Source of the DNA: Notospermus geniculatus | Lineage: Eukaryota > Nemertea > Pilidiophora > Heteronemertea > Lineidae | Reading direction: 5' to 3' | DNA: 64,000 nucleotides | NCBI GenBank assembly: GCA_002633025.1 | Contig: NMRB01000020.1 | Span: forward strand, 216,631 to 280,630 | Shown: in pieces, positions 12,242-24,478 of the stretch | How the letters are laid out: each line of letters starts with the position of its first letter | How positions within the stretch are numbered: the stretch's first letter is position 1 | The notes under the pieces: generated by a model | The model's input: the letters and a program-made list of their open reading frames with translations, nothing else | What the model was told of the DNA's origin: nothing | Database searches by the model: none | Translations under genes and position numbers: made by a program

Positions 12242-12568
12242 CCGTATTTTTCGGGCTATAAGGCGCGGCTTTTTTTCATGAAGAAGGGTCTAAAATTGGG
12301 GGTGCGCCTTATAGGGTGGTGCGCCTTATCTGCAGATAGAGTCCGAAAATTTGATCAGAAGTGTCATAACAAGCTAATTAGCTTGTCACAACAAGCTAAT
12401 TTAAAATTAGACAACCAGGTCAGTTTGATGCATAACATTGCTGTGGTGCACCTAATGACTGCGTCTTATAGGGAGGTGCGTCTTATGTATGGATTTCGTC
12501 AAGGGTTTAGGGTGAAATTAGGGGGTGCGCCTTATAGTCAGGTGCGCCCTATAGTCGTGAAAATACGG
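12242..12568. mobile_element. TA-target MITE with CCGTATTTTTCGG terminus
   Basis: The left end CCGTATTTTTCGGGCTATAA and the right end (complement of CTATAGTCGTGAAAATACGG) are inverted repeats. The interior contains repeated GGTGCGCCTTATAG units. It is flanked by TA on both sides. The second copy lacks it (site near 25,360, GATTACAGGAGTAA). Right of the element an extra CGGTA is present. The TA target suggests a Tc1/mariner-type mobiliser; elements with this CTATAAGGCGC core occur widely in animals. Confidence 0.75.
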
Positions 12569-14675
12569 TACGGTACAGGAATAAAGGGCACCAAAAATTC
12601 CTTGTGAAACAAAACACAATGTTAGGCTACGGAAATGCTTCAAGATCCCTAGTTTCGAGTTCTTCAGGAGAATAAGGTGCATGTATATGTCACCTGACGA
12701 CACAAATATCTCAAATGTTTGAGGACACAGCACGGTGGTGATTCCTGCTGAATTCATCAAGAACATTTGCTGTTTTTTTCTTCATCTTGGGTGGAGGGAA
12801 TGATCGACCTAAAGTTATCAGACAGGCACAAAACATGTCACAATGCCACTAACAATGACTGATGAGTAAACCCGCTCAAACACACTCTGTTTAACTCATG
12901 TCCAATACAACGGAAAGGAAGGTTCATGCACGATTATTTGCGGTATGACAAAGCAAGGAGAGTGGCACAAAATATCTGACAAGGATCAACTGAACCTGAG
13001 GTAAAGACTGAGAAGTTGTAAATATCGAACTCACGATGTCTGATGGTACTTACCCCACTGAGAATGAGACATACTCTCAAAATTTTCATCGTCTTCCTCA
13101 TCAAGCTGTGGCACATTTGGGTCTAAGTGGGGATTCCCTATGCTGTTACCAGTGACACCCAACAACATGTTGTGACCTAGAAATAACAAGAGAATCCTTC
13201 TTAACACATTCTTCTTAGTGAGAAGCCACATTGCTGAAGTTGGCCTACGTTAAGCCCTCCAGTTACATCAGTCTCAATGACAGTGAATCAAAGTCTGCTA
13301 ACTCGGTACTGCTAGCAGCAGCATGACATACCAAAATTATGCTGCATGTTTGGTCCTCTCATGTTGCTGAAGCCCATAGGTGTGGAAGATCGGCGACTTA
13401 TTTGGTTAGCAAATGGAGTATCCGACTGAAAAAGAAATATCGCTGATCAGATACGGGGGTGAGGGGTATGTGGCAAGAGGAATCAGGAATCCAGGGCCTG
13501 ACATGGCAAGTAATGAACAGGCACTATTGGAACTGGCTGGAAAAGCTTGGGATAACAAAAAACCACAAATACATGTACACAGGAGGAAATAACATCAGAT
13601 GTAAAGGCGTCTAGTGCACTCAGACCTAGGCAAAGAGAAAATCATTCCAAGCAGACATGTATTCAACCCTACTAGCAGTCATATAAATTGGGAGATAGAT
13701 GTTGAGTTTAATATCAATAAACATACTAAAAACCAGCAAACTAAACAATAATGTTACAGGGTCGGGAATTTACCTACCCTAAATGTATGTGTAGTGCTTG
13801 GCCGGTTGTCCAGTGGCGCCTGGAAGCTCTCCTTATACCGTATGGGAACACGTGAATCCTTGTCTGCCACAGCACTGCTGGCACGATTAGAGAAGTGGGC
13901 CTTTCTCTGAAACAGTAGGCAGAAGGACACACTATCAAGCTGTGGCTCACTAAAAGCTGAACAGGACCATTTGTAGAGAGACACATGCGACAAAGACAAG
14001 ACATTTTCTAGAATTTAACCTAGGTCGAAGTTCTAACATAAAGGATTTGCGTTGTTATATGTTGGAAAGTTTGGTCAACAAATTAGGAATACTTACAGGG
14101 CCACGTTGTGAGGGAGGTGGATTGTCCGGTGTTTCCACCAGACCAATGGGAGGGAGAGCACCATTTCTGCTGAACATATATGCCGGTGATGACAACCGGT
14201 CGTTCTGTATTTGACCTCGATCAGAAAACATGTGTAGACGACGTCCCCGCACTATTTCACCTACAAGTTCTCTCTTGTCATCATCCTGAATAAGAAAAGG
14301 AACTTCCTAACTCCAAAAGATCCTCAGTAACAAGTTTTATGTTCTTGGGGATTACCCAAATCTCATTCTACCATACCAATGGTCCGGCATCCCATGATGG
14401 CATCAAACAAGAAGATAATTCAAATAAAGGTAGAGTATCATTAAAATGCATACCAAACTAGGTGTCTTCGCTCGATCAATTGGAGCGAGTCTGACTCGTT
14501 GAGCACCCTTTCTTGCTGACGACATTCTGTTCTCAGAATATTTGACACTCATAGGTCTGGCTAGACGATTTAAACTTGATCCTGGACGGATTACATCTCT
14601 GGATGTGGATGGCTCTTCACTGAAACACAACCATTATACATAATATCACAACCACCTCTACTTCAAGCAATGTGC

Positions 14676-14786
14676 AATGTCCCTTTATGATCCAACAGAT
14701 TTACATTACCACAATGTCCCTTTATGATCCAACAGATTTACATGACCACAATGTCCCTTTATGATCCAACAGATTTACATTACCAC
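14676..14786. repeat. Three tandem 37-bp units in a FAM149 intron
   Basis: The unit AATGTCCCTTTATGATCCAA followed by CAGATTTACATTACCAC repeats three times with period 37 and a single T/G difference. It lies in the intron between exons 10 and 11. The other copy (27,462-27,572) has the same three units with no length change. Confidence 0.85.
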
Positions 14787-16661
14787 AAACTGCTTAGTCG
14801 GGAACCAAAAGATTACATGACAATTGACATAAACTGCTCAGTTAGGCCTCGGGTTGAGACTTGTGTACCGGGGTATTCGTCCTTACTTTAGATTAGATTT
14901 TTCCCTGCTTTGTAATGCTTTGGTAGATATGGTTAGCACACCAGCTAATGTTCTGGATCCATCCATCATTGGCTGGGCGGTCGACAACCTAGGCATAGGC
15001 TGAAAGAAAAAAAATCCCAAATGTGAGAAATACTCAGTTGGGAGTCAGTCATGTCAACCCACAGTAGCTTGTCTCTGCCAGGTCAAGAGATACATTGAGA
15101 CTTCCAGAAAATGAAGCAACCAAATCGTAGCAAATGCTACGCCAGAAGTTTCAGTGGGGTGTGAACTAAACAGTGCAACAAAACTACACACAAACGCTGT
15201 TTTAATACTCAATGTGGACTTCACTCAGTGCTTAGATTACCCTCTTTGCATATTCTGGGCATCAAGTAGAATTGCCGATCTGTTGATCTTGCATGAATGA
15301 TAGATGTCAGTATTGCGAGTGAGGGTTGAGACGAAATCGGCTTTATAGTTTGAATCTGTTGCAGGTGGCAACAGTGTATAGCAGGAAACTCAAACTTTTC
15401 TCAAAAGAGCACTTATGAAAGAGTGATGAGCATGCATAATGGGATGGATTCATACCGGTATAAGGCGGGAGAAGGGAAAATCAAGTAAACCTCTCATGAC
15501 ACATATAGAATGTGCCTTGCGCTGGAACGAACATGCAGTACGAAAACATCAATGAAAATAATGATTAAAAGTGGTCAGGTGTGTGTGCACTGTTCTCCGT
15601 AGAAGTTCCTCTGCAATAGAATTTATGCCACCATGATTTCCATTATTCTTGGATGTTGGATGCAAATTCCCAATCTAATGTACCGTACCGGTAAATGCAT
15701 GATCGTTGAAGAAAAGCGAACAGCAAGCCCTGGAAAGGAATGTTGTAAAATTTTCTCATGTGTACCGGTACTAAAGAAAACTTAAAGCCGAGTTGAAGGA
15801 AGCAGTGACTCACCCTGTCCATACGACTAAATGACAATTCCCTCACAGGTAATGGATCCACCACAGGCATTGATGGCGGTGACAAGTTTGCTATGGCTAA
15901 CTCAGTATGCTCATCAAAACTTTTTGGGGTTTCTGAAAAACAGTATGAACAACATGTGACTGTTCTAGGTCTTAGGACCAGTAAATATTTGTATCATCTT
16001 CACGTTTCCAGTGAAATCTATTAAATCACTATTTCAGATCTCATCAGGGTGATTGCAAAGGGAAACCAAGCAGGATGGGTTTCTGAAAAGTCATTGCTTA
16101 CCTATTACAATGCGCTCCCTGAAAACTCTTAGTATGTCTCTCATCCAGGATACAATCTGAAATATTTAGTGTGTGGAAGGTTGGTGAACAAATCTGAGGA
16201 GGGATTCTACAGTCAACGGTCTCACGTACAAGCAATTCTAAATCTTCGATGAAGATACTAATAGCTGGACTGATGACTGACGACCTGAAGTTACTCACAT
16301 TTCATAACAAAGCACCAAAAGAAACAGCCAATAAGAATTCGATTCCATTACCAGTAGTTAAAACTTTGGCTGCAACTATGTCCTCTAAAAGAATTTATTT
16401 TGCTCACCTCTGACCATGCGATATCAAATGTCATGCTTGACACACTATCTCGCACACATGCATTTGGTGTCAATGGTGGAAAACCTTTTTTCAATACCCG
16501 AGGATGATAATACCACCGCATCAAACTATCTTCCTCTCTGCAAATAAAAGAGGAAAACTGCAATCGAAGTTCCTGCATACCTTTTTGGTGGGCTCCTTCC
16601 CGAGACCACAGTGCTGTAAAGTTCTATCAGCAATAGACTGTTCTCAAATTGGCATGAACGA

Positions 16662-16863
16662 CAAAGATCTGTGCACCTCCGCTGAAATCTCAACCACAAC
16701 CTCGGTCTGAAACTGAATGACGCTAACGCAGACAACCCCACGACAGTGACGTCAAAGACATTGTGTCCGACTCGACCATTGCTGAATCATGGATAGCATC
16801 ACGTCAGCCAGTTTCAGATTGAGGTTCTGGTTGAGATTTCGGCGGAAGTACATAGATCTGTGA
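16662..16863. mobile_element. Palindromic MITE in FAM149 intron 6 (first copy)
   Basis: The left arm (AAAGATCTGTGCACCTCCGC then TGAAATCTCAACC) pairs with the right arm (GGTTGAGATTTCGGCGGAAG then TACATAGATCTGTG). Arms are about 80 bp and imperfect. The loop contains a TGACGTCA. It is present in both copies (second copy about 29,451-29,653), so it predates the duplication or allele split. Confidence 0.6.
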
Positions 16864-18109
16864 ATTCGAGAATTGTCTACGGACATTAATCACAGTTGTT
16901 CATGAATTTCTTTTTCTCCGCAATTGGCCCTACTTACATTTTATAATCGACAGCCACTATGTCTTCATAGTAGCCATCCTGGGCAAACACCTCCTCCTCG
17001 ATGAAGGAATACTGATTATTTTGTACATCCTCATCCGTTGTCATGGTAGGCTTCTTTCTGTCAACAGGTGGAACCATGGGAGTCACTGATTTTCCCGATA
17101 TTGATAACCTGCGCAAAAACAAAATGATGTCATAAGTCTTGCATCACAAGATGTCACATTTACATCTTTTGTTCCTCTGGGCAAATCTCTCCAGAGCATA
17201 ACTTCATGAAGCCTGTCAGGTTCTTCGGTAGTAGTCTACACTGAAAGGCAGGCTGGGCTAGATTATCCCATAGCCAAATTCTCCCTTCTTATAACTGTTA
17301 AGGACAAACTTGTGTATTTTTTGACTGGAGATGGGAAACTATGCTTACCCATTACATTCCTGAGTTAGGGACATGTCCAACTCTGTCACATCGACCAGCA
17401 TACTCCCCGTTGAGGGTCGTGGCGTTTCAGCTGGGATCATCTGAAACCCCATGTCTTGTGGTGGCACTAACTGAGTCCCAAGGACTCTGCAAAGTGAACA
17501 TATGAAATATACTTTGGTTGTTGTCATCACTGCAAATTAAAGAAAATAACATTAGGACCAATGGTCATCTACCGACATATATCAGGAAATATCATTCTTA
17601 CATGTCACATGTAGACATGTGACGACGACCACCCTTCCCTTCAAGCAAGACCAGAGAAGAAACAACGAAAAGAATCCACCAAGTCACACTGCATCTTGAA
17701 TTTTTGACCCACCTGACGATTGAGCACAAGTTAGCCATATTAACACATACATCATTCCTATGGAGGGGCAGACACGGCAGCATATTGCATATCTTATCCG
17801 CAATACTTTCTCCTAAGTGACAAAATGGGCCAGTTAGGTCTAACATCCGGTCAATGAACAGGATAGAGGCTTTATTGGTAGCACTCTTTCTTCTTCCCCT
17901 TGCTGGTGCATAGTTTGCTAATTCTGTAGCCAATATCCGACTGGTGTTTCCAATAGCATAACAGTCGTCTCTCACATTCAGCTGGTCCATCAGACTATTT
18001 ATGGCACTCACGATCCCCTAATGATTTAGAAAAGAATTACAATCAGATGGGATGAGTGAGAGAGCATTTTACAGACATTCATGAACCGGTACACTTCTTA
18101 TGTGATTAA

Positions 18110-19166
18110 AGGGGTTGGAGGAACGCTCCCATGTCCAAAGTGTGCATATTTCAGAAAGTATTGCTCCGATTTGTATAAAATTCGCAGTGGTGATACTTGA
18201 TAGCAAAAGACTAACAGTCACCATGCAGAGAGAACAAAAAACCTAATTATCTAAAACAATGCTTTTTTGAACCTCAACAAAAGTAGAGAAATAACTCGTT
18301 TTTTTTGCTCAGAATCGGCATAGGTATTCAGTCATTGTTTCTCATTAACTTTCCAGTTGAAATCTTCACTTATTTTCACACAATTACGATAAAACAATGA
18401 TGTTTACTTCAACTTCTAATGGGTGTGCTCAATAGCAGGAATGACAACAACAAAACCACTTTGCACCATACAGACCTACCACCATGTCATGGTTGGCTGA
18501 TCTGCTGGTTGCAAGTTCAGGTCAAGATTGTATTATTAGTGCTGTGGATCAAGGCGATGATGCAATACATTCACTAAGCAGGGTAGGCCTTTGACATTAT
18601 ACAGTCTGTAGTGTAAGATTACGGTGGATTTTTGGTTATATAAAGCATAATGCAACATGTTCAATTCTGGTCACACTGCTTCTGCAGATAACACTCATAA
18701 TTATGTAATGCATGGTAATAGGCCCCCAGGAATACACGTAGGCCTAATCATATTGCAACACTCCACAGGGCGAATGTCATACATGTACTGTGTGTCAGGA
18801 GATCTGGCTCTTACCAAGAGTGAGTGCACCCAACTTTAGTTGTCCAGTCAAATTGTCAAGTAATTATCTCATTTTTCGTGAATGTGGTGGGCATTATTCT
18901 TGATACAATAGGCCTAATCAGTTACCATTGGTCTAGGCCTGCTGTTATGACCATTTTTAGGAGTTTTAACAGTACACAATAGGATTTATTGTCAAGTATC
19001 AAAATGCATTGTCTTAGCTGCTGTTACATAACATTACTTCTTCTCTTCATGGTGATTGCTAATCTTTTAGATTCAAGTATCAACACTGCGAATTTCATTT
19101 AAATCGGACCAATACTTTCCGAAATATGCACACTTTGGACATGGGAGCTTTCTTCCTCCAGCCCCT
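18110..19166. mobile_element. 1,057-bp TTAA-target element with ~90-bp TIRs
   Basis: The left end AGGGGTTGGAGGAACGCTCC continues to CATGTCCAAAGTGTGCATA, and the right end is its near-complement, ending CCAGCCCCT. TTAA precedes the element (18,106-18,109). On the right only TT remains and AAATTC of the target is missing. The first copy (near 7,051) shows the empty site GTGATTAAATTCGG. No transposase frame is visible. A TTAA target suggests a piggyBac- or Kolobok-type mobiliser. Confidence 0.8.
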
Positions 19167-19797
19167 TTGGCATTGTTAGCAGCTCTTCTGAGATAAACTT
19201 GGTAAACCAGTAGCAGGAAACAGTGTATGTCAGGAATTCAACCCAGACTACAGAGGTGACAGGTGCTGAAGTTCCAGATGCAACCCCCTTATAGCCCAGT
19301 GCATGGTATTCTACCTTTCGGAAGAAGCCAACACTGAAGACATCAACACCCTCCTTGTTTACCCAGGTATCCTTACCATGTACTGTACTTTCAGTAACTC
19401 TGGGAGTAGACTAAATTCCACATCTGACAAACTTTCTATTTTTTTCCTTTCTCCCTAAAGATAAAAACATGTCACTTGAAAAAAAGAACAATGCAAAAGT
19501 TTGTATACGGTAAGTTAACAATCACGGGCAAAAGTTTTTTCTGGCTTTTTGCCTGTCTGAAGATAGAAATGACTTGAAATATTTTCACCTACACTTGCTA
19601 TCTTTCCCTTGTTGAGATGAAACTCTATCTTCTTGTGGTCACCAGGTAATAAAGGGTTCACCAAGTCGTATGCTGGCAGTAAGAACAAGCTTGGCAGTAT
19701 AGGCACTGCACCAAATGGAACATGTATCACTTCAGCAGTAAAACTCTGGAATGGAAGAAATGGCTTCAATAGGATTCACTTATCACATCATAAAATG

Positions 19798-20063
19798 CAG
19801 GGCTCGAAAAGTAGCTGTTTTCATCGCCATTGGCTACAGGATTTTTCCATTTGGCTATAAAGGATTTTGTCAACTTCGCCATTTGGCTACAAAAATTTCT
19901 TGATTTTCACCATTTTAATCGCCGTAAGTCCCTTCTATTTCCATTGGCAGTATCTCAGTCATAGATATTTCGCCAGTATCTCAGTCATAGATATTTCGCT
20001 ATGAAAATTTGTAGACATTTAGCCAAACGGCTACCTTTGGTCAACTGAACTTTTCGAGCACTG
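19798..20063. mobile_element. hAT-like MITE (CAGNGCTCGAAAAG termini)
   Basis: Termini CAGGGCTCGAAAAG and the complement of CTTTTCGAGCACTG are inverted repeats with the CAGNG start typical of hAT elements. Flanks AAAATG and AAATGG give an imperfect duplication. The first copy has the empty site TAAAATTGGTGATC near 7,683. The interior contains a tandem 26-bp unit (CAGTATCTCAGTCATAGATA...) twice and repeated ATTTGGCTA motifs. Confidence 0.7.
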
Positions 20064-21102
20064 AAATGGGTGATCACTTTAGACAGTAGTCATGCTGGCA
20101 TCAACAGAAGCCATGTACTAATCTATCCCTATTAAAATACCGAAGGTTACATACCACATTACCCATCCACTCCAGGAGTTTCTCTTCAAACTGAAAGAAT
20201 ACATCCTTGTCATCACCTTCTGTTGAGCCTGTCTTGGCAAAGAGATGATGTTGAGAGCTCTGGCTAGTGATAGCAATAATGTACTGGAAGCAGCTGGACT
20301 CAGTTATGTCTTGAATGATACTCGCTGTAGTGTCAAACAGGAGTGAGCTTGTAATAAAGACAGCTTTTTTGTCACCAGATTGTGCTGACTGGAAATACAT
20401 AAATCAACATAAATGAGAATAGCATTTTCAACGACAATGAACATGATATAAAACGGCTGGCTGATTTTTAATAGCATCATCCCCACAAAAGGTACTGGCA
20501 ATGGAAACTAAGAAAGGTAGGCCCACGTCATCCTGATGCGCAGCCCAAGGGGCCCACTTATAGCACACACAGGGGAGAGGGGGTGTGGCATCAATGCAAG
20601 AAACAAGGGTTAAAAACCTGCTAGGCTACACTACCACTGTCACTACCGGACCGGTCGTCGGTACGGTACGGTACTGAGTTAGTGAGTAGGTCTTTCGTAC
20701 TAACAAAAAGCCACATATAGGCCTAAGTGACACTCACCTCAAACGATGAGAGCTCCTTCACGTCAATTGCACCATGTCTCAACAACCGAACAGCACCACC
20801 TGACCAATGCAAACATTCAGCACTCGGATTATCGATAAATACAACCGCCCGGTTAACTTTTGTGTCAATCAAATCCCACTGATCTACCAGTTGTGATTTC
20901 CTTTCCATTGTCATTGGGAATAACAAGGTAATTAGGTTGTGAAGGGGAAGAAATAACGCCAGATGTGACTTATATCATGGCACTCCGTACTGTACATGAC
21001 ACCTCGAATGCACAGCATAAGCACAGGAAGCAGCACACGAAGTTTGGCGAATTGGTATATTCTCGAATTACTCCGTCTCGGCAACGATCGGCGGCCTGGT
21101 GG

Positions 21103-21110
21103 TGACGTCA
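21103..21110. promoter_or_regulatory. CRE upstream of the truncated SCFD2 copy
   Basis: TGACGTCA, matching the site at 8,716-8,723. The context differs from the first copy by a 3-bp GGT indel just 5' of the site and by TCATTAG versus TCATCAG on its 3' side. Confidence 0.4.
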
Positions 21111-21409
21111 TCAGCTGTTCTATTTTTAGTGTGCTTCGCTCCGTCCGCGTGATTCTGATGGTTTCTCCATGGAAGTATGTATAATACTTCCATGGTTTCT
21201 CACACAAACAAACAAAGCACAAATCTGAATGGGAAGTGTTTAATATAAAGTACTACATCTTATGAAAATACATAAAGGAATACAACTTATCCCACTATTA
21301 GAATAACCATGTCTTCAACGTGCAGTTGCAACACTGGCCGAAGTAATTTGCCCACAATCTTCAAGCAAGGAATTTTACTTCATTAACAGGTCCCAGGCAG
21401 AGACCTTAA

Positions 21410-21650
21410 AGGAGCTGGACGTCCAAGTTGTAAACAAACTGGTTTGTTTACAAACAGTGGCCAGCAAACTAGTTTTATTCCTTCGTGAAGGTGGCAGCAC
21501 CAGTGATCGTTAGACTGGTGCCCGGTCCAATGCAACTCACTCACGATATTCACGTCAGTACATATCACCGACAATAAGTGGCAGCACCGCAGGCGTCACG
21601 TGGATAGAGAACCAGTGAGTGAGTGTTTACAACTTGGACGTCCAGCTCCT
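21410..21650. mobile_element. TTAA-target MITE (AGGAGCTGGACGTCC termini)
   Basis: Termini AGGAGCTGGACGTCCAAGTT and the complement of AACTTGGACGTCCAGCTCCT are perfect inverted repeats. Perfect TTAA duplications flank them (21,406-21,409 and 21,651-21,654). The first copy has the uninterrupted site GACCTTAAAACCAG near 8,983. The element is 241 bp and non-coding. Confidence 0.9.
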
Positions 21651-22240
21651 TTAAAACCAGTCAGTATACAGCAGATAGTGCAGACCATCGGTCAGACCAG
21701 CAGGCATCTTTGGCTTTCATCAATACCCCATTTTCAGGCCCATTGAAGGGGACGGTATCTTTCTGCTGAATTGGAGGGAGCAGTAGGGATTGCAAATAAA
21801 TCCCATCGTAAAGGAATACAAGAAGAACAATCCTCACTTCTATACTATGATAGACTGATCAATTCTCCATAACATTTACCGGTACACATCTATGCTTGTA
21901 TAACAGGGAGTCTATTTACAGTTTAAAATATATTATACTACATTATTTACACATGTATGTACATTTCAACTAGATGCTGAACAGAAGTACAGTGGGGATA
22001 AATTTCAGGACATGTAGGAATGGATGGAGTTTGTGTAAGATAACAAAGTGAAAATGGCAATTTTGGGTTTTTTACCCTCCAAAGTGATAAGTTAGTGCCA
22101 ACATTGGTGAAATGCCAGAGCCCCCTCGTTTGCCATTCACTGTCACCAGAGACATTACATGTACATGTCACTAATATATGAAGGAACTTGGGCATTAGTC
22201 TCTTTTTTTGGCCAAGACTGTACATGCCATATTTGTGCAA

Positions 22241-22986
22241 CTAGGCAATACCCGTTCACTGTGTGTGTGTGGGGGGGGGGGGGGACATGAGGGAAATGCT
22301 AATTCATGTGAGCGCCATGTTGGTTACCGCAGCCGCCGCTTGGGCTAGGAAGCTTCGGTATTGGCTGCGATTTTGTTGCTGACGTCATTTTAGGATTCCA
22401 ATTTTCGGTAAAATTTCATTCTCCCCGGTCTAATAAAACGACAATGATCTTGAGCTTTTGTTATAGATCTGCAACACATACAAACATCCGCATTCCGTGC
22501 GATAAGGCATGTTCGATGACATTAGCATCCACATGATCAACATGGTTGCGGGCATCCCCATTCTAAAAGTAACCCGTGATATCAACATAGGTCCTCGACA
22601 ACTTTTATGCCGCAAAGATGTCAGCCAGTACCGAAGCATTCTAGCCCTAGCGGCGGCTTCGGGAAACAAAATGTGTGAGCGCTTGGGGACGTAATGACCT
22701 TAAGTTTGAGTAGCGTAATGACGTCATTCCGCCGCACATGACGTTGCCGACGTCACGGAAATCTCGGTGACGTCATGACGTCAAAAGGCCTGAACAGCAT
22801 TGTTATTTTCGTTATTATCTAATATCTCGAAAACTATAAGTGATATCAAAATTCGGGCTTCGTAAGGACACTTCCCAGGCCCGTCTGCACTTGCATACCA
22901 AGATTGACGGCGATCCGTTCATTAGTCTCGGAGAAAATCGCGAACAAACACACAAACAAACAAACTTTTGTCAAATTTTAGTATGA
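22241..22986. mobile_element. Unclassified ~745-bp insertion in the second copy
   Basis: The first copy reads GTGCAATTTCAAAAT (near 9,714); the second copy is interrupted after GTGCAA by CTAGGCAATACCCG and resumes after TTTTAGTATGA. The insert includes a TG run followed by a G homopolymer (about 22,260-22,284), several TGACGTCA-like motifs (22,730-22,780) and an ACAAACAAACAAAC tract near its right end. No inverted termini and no clear target duplication are visible, so class is uncertain; a LINE-type 3' end or a rolling-circle element are both possible. Confidence 0.6.
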
Positions 22987-24478
22987 TTTCAAAATATTTC
23001 TTTGCGAAGCAGTGCCTTGTCACTGCCGTTGCAAATTGTCACTATTTGTGCAGTGCATATTAAAACGTTTCAATGAATTTTACAGGAATTTAGTGAATCA
23101 TATGTAGTTTTGAATCGAAGAACTTCCATTGCTATTCACCACAAAGGGTAATTTTTTATTTGCATTTATTTAATTTGTTCATTTATAGCACATAAAGGCA
23201 AACACTGTCAAATCGCTGTCCCAAGCCCAACCTTGGCTACATGACAGATTGTTTCATTTCAGCATTTCGAGGAATCTGTGCACCACTCACCAAAAAGCTT
23301 TTAATGAAATTAACTAATTTTTCTGAGAAACTGCTTTGGCCTCTCTATTACTGTACGGACAATAAAGAGAGTAAATCAGCCTGTTCACCAACTACATTGG
23401 CTCTGACTCCTACAAAGCTTTCATAAGAAGTTGTTCTACAAAGACTTGATTCTACACTAGTTCCAATGCAAAGGAGAAAAGCATTATTCATATAAACTAA
23501 AGATACAGCAATGACAAGATGTTATGAGAGACAAATGCTCTCATTTTGCTCACACTGAGAATATTCTATAAGACCCAGAGAACACAAAAATAGGACGGAC
23601 AGTGCATGACAATCAGATACAATGGATGGAGTGGACTGTTGAATTGAAAGACATCCAATTGCATGAAATAAAGATTTGATCAAAAGACATCGAATGCCCA
23701 TTAGAAATGAATTTAAAACATTTCAAAGGGCCAACAGAAAGAGATGGTGATAACACTGCCTTTCACCTTCCATACCATCTCTCAAGAAAAGTGTTGTAGG
23801 CATCAAAGCTGAAACCATTTTGGTAATTCAACTCCAACCTCATGTTTCATAGAATTTTTTTTTTCAAATGTAACTTGGGTCTCAGTCATTCACTTTGACA
23901 GTGTGGTCAATTAGTTCACCTGAAGACGATCACCTCTTTTGCTGCCTTTGTTTTACATTTATCCAAGAGTCCACATCTCCAGACATGACCCACTCGTGTG
24001 AAGCTTGCCAAGAAATACCCGCTTTACCACAATACAATGCCTAAAGTGTCAGTCTCACTTGCAAAGCTTAGGGATCCATAGTCACAAAGTTCTGGCCAAG
24101 TTCAGATTCCCACAAGCTTGAGAGCAGTTGTCCTTGAATTTCAAGATATCCGTGCACATCGTCTAAAATCCATTGTCAAACGATGACTTCAGTGAATCAT
24201 ATCACATTATCCACACAGTATTCTTGAGGCACTCCTCCAAAACTTAGTACTGCCCAGTTTTCGTTTTCCCATCACCCTTGTCTGGAAATAATCAGTATAT
24301 TGCTGGTGAGGTAGTGTCTTTATGATTATCACAGATTCCAAGTCAGAATTAAACCACGCCGCTATGACAAGAAGCCACTGTTCTGATGATGAGAATGCCT
24401 CATTCCAAAATCCTCTTCTCTATTACTCATGGCGCTCTCATGAAGCATCAGAAACTGTTGTTTTCAATGGTACATCGA

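Larger units (their letters stand above)
11227..17486 (-). pseudogene. FAM149-type gene, 5'-truncated copy (exons 5-16 only)
   Basis: Exons 17,349-17,486, 16,938-17,108, 16,408-16,537, 16,102-16,156, 15,814-15,932, 14,887-14,999, 14,454-14,619, 14,097-14,285, 13,778-13,906, 13,332-13,425, 13,054-13,176 and 11,227-11,291 match the complete copy at 24,479-34,796 one for one (1,492 nt, same phases, no stop or frameshift). The four N-terminal exons, including the start of the DUF3719 core, are missing because the duplication breakpoint at 17,510 lies 24 bp upstream of exon 5. Transcription from the truncated SCFD2 copy just upstream on the same strand could in principle read into it. An intact frame plus clean truncation suggests either a very young duplicate or an unmerged allele, not a decayed pseudogene. 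Confidence 0.85.
6454..17510. repeat. Direct duplication unit A (first copy)
   Basis: This 11,057-bp unit is repeated as 17,511-30,522. It starts inside SCFD2 exon 6 and ends in the FAM149 intron upstream of exon 5. It contains SCFD2 exons 1-5 plus part of exon 6, and FAM149 exons 5-16. Copies differ by SNPs, small indels and whole-element insertions, except for one almost identical internal block (12,887-15,588). Confidence 0.95.
17511..20926 (-). pseudogene. SCFD2: SCFD2, 3'-truncated second copy (exons 1-5)
   Basis: Exons 20,738-20,926, 20,155-20,388, 19,599-19,745, 19,377-19,454 and 17,713-18,017 match SCFD2 exons 1-5 of the complete copy in length and phase, with no stop codon. Exon 6 is cut after 19 nt (17,511-17,529) by the duplication breakpoint, so about half of the protein (exons 6-11) is missing. 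Splice signals differ slightly. The exon 3 donor is GC (GCAAGT) instead of GTAAGT, the exon 4 acceptor is TAG instead of CAG, and the exon 5 donor is GTGGGT. A 1,057-bp MITE sits in intron 4 and a hAT-like MITE in intron 2. On the same strand it runs directly into FAM149 exon 5. It may be an allele, not a functional paralogue. Confidence 0.9.

Noticed and set aside
12221-12607. Plus-strand 128-codon frame
   Set aside because: Most of it lies inside the 12,242-12,568 MITE, which is absent from the second copy.
14668-14790. CRISPR-like array of three units
   Set aside because: The 37-bp units are directly adjacent with no unique spacers, in an intron of an animal gene: an ordinary tandem repeat.
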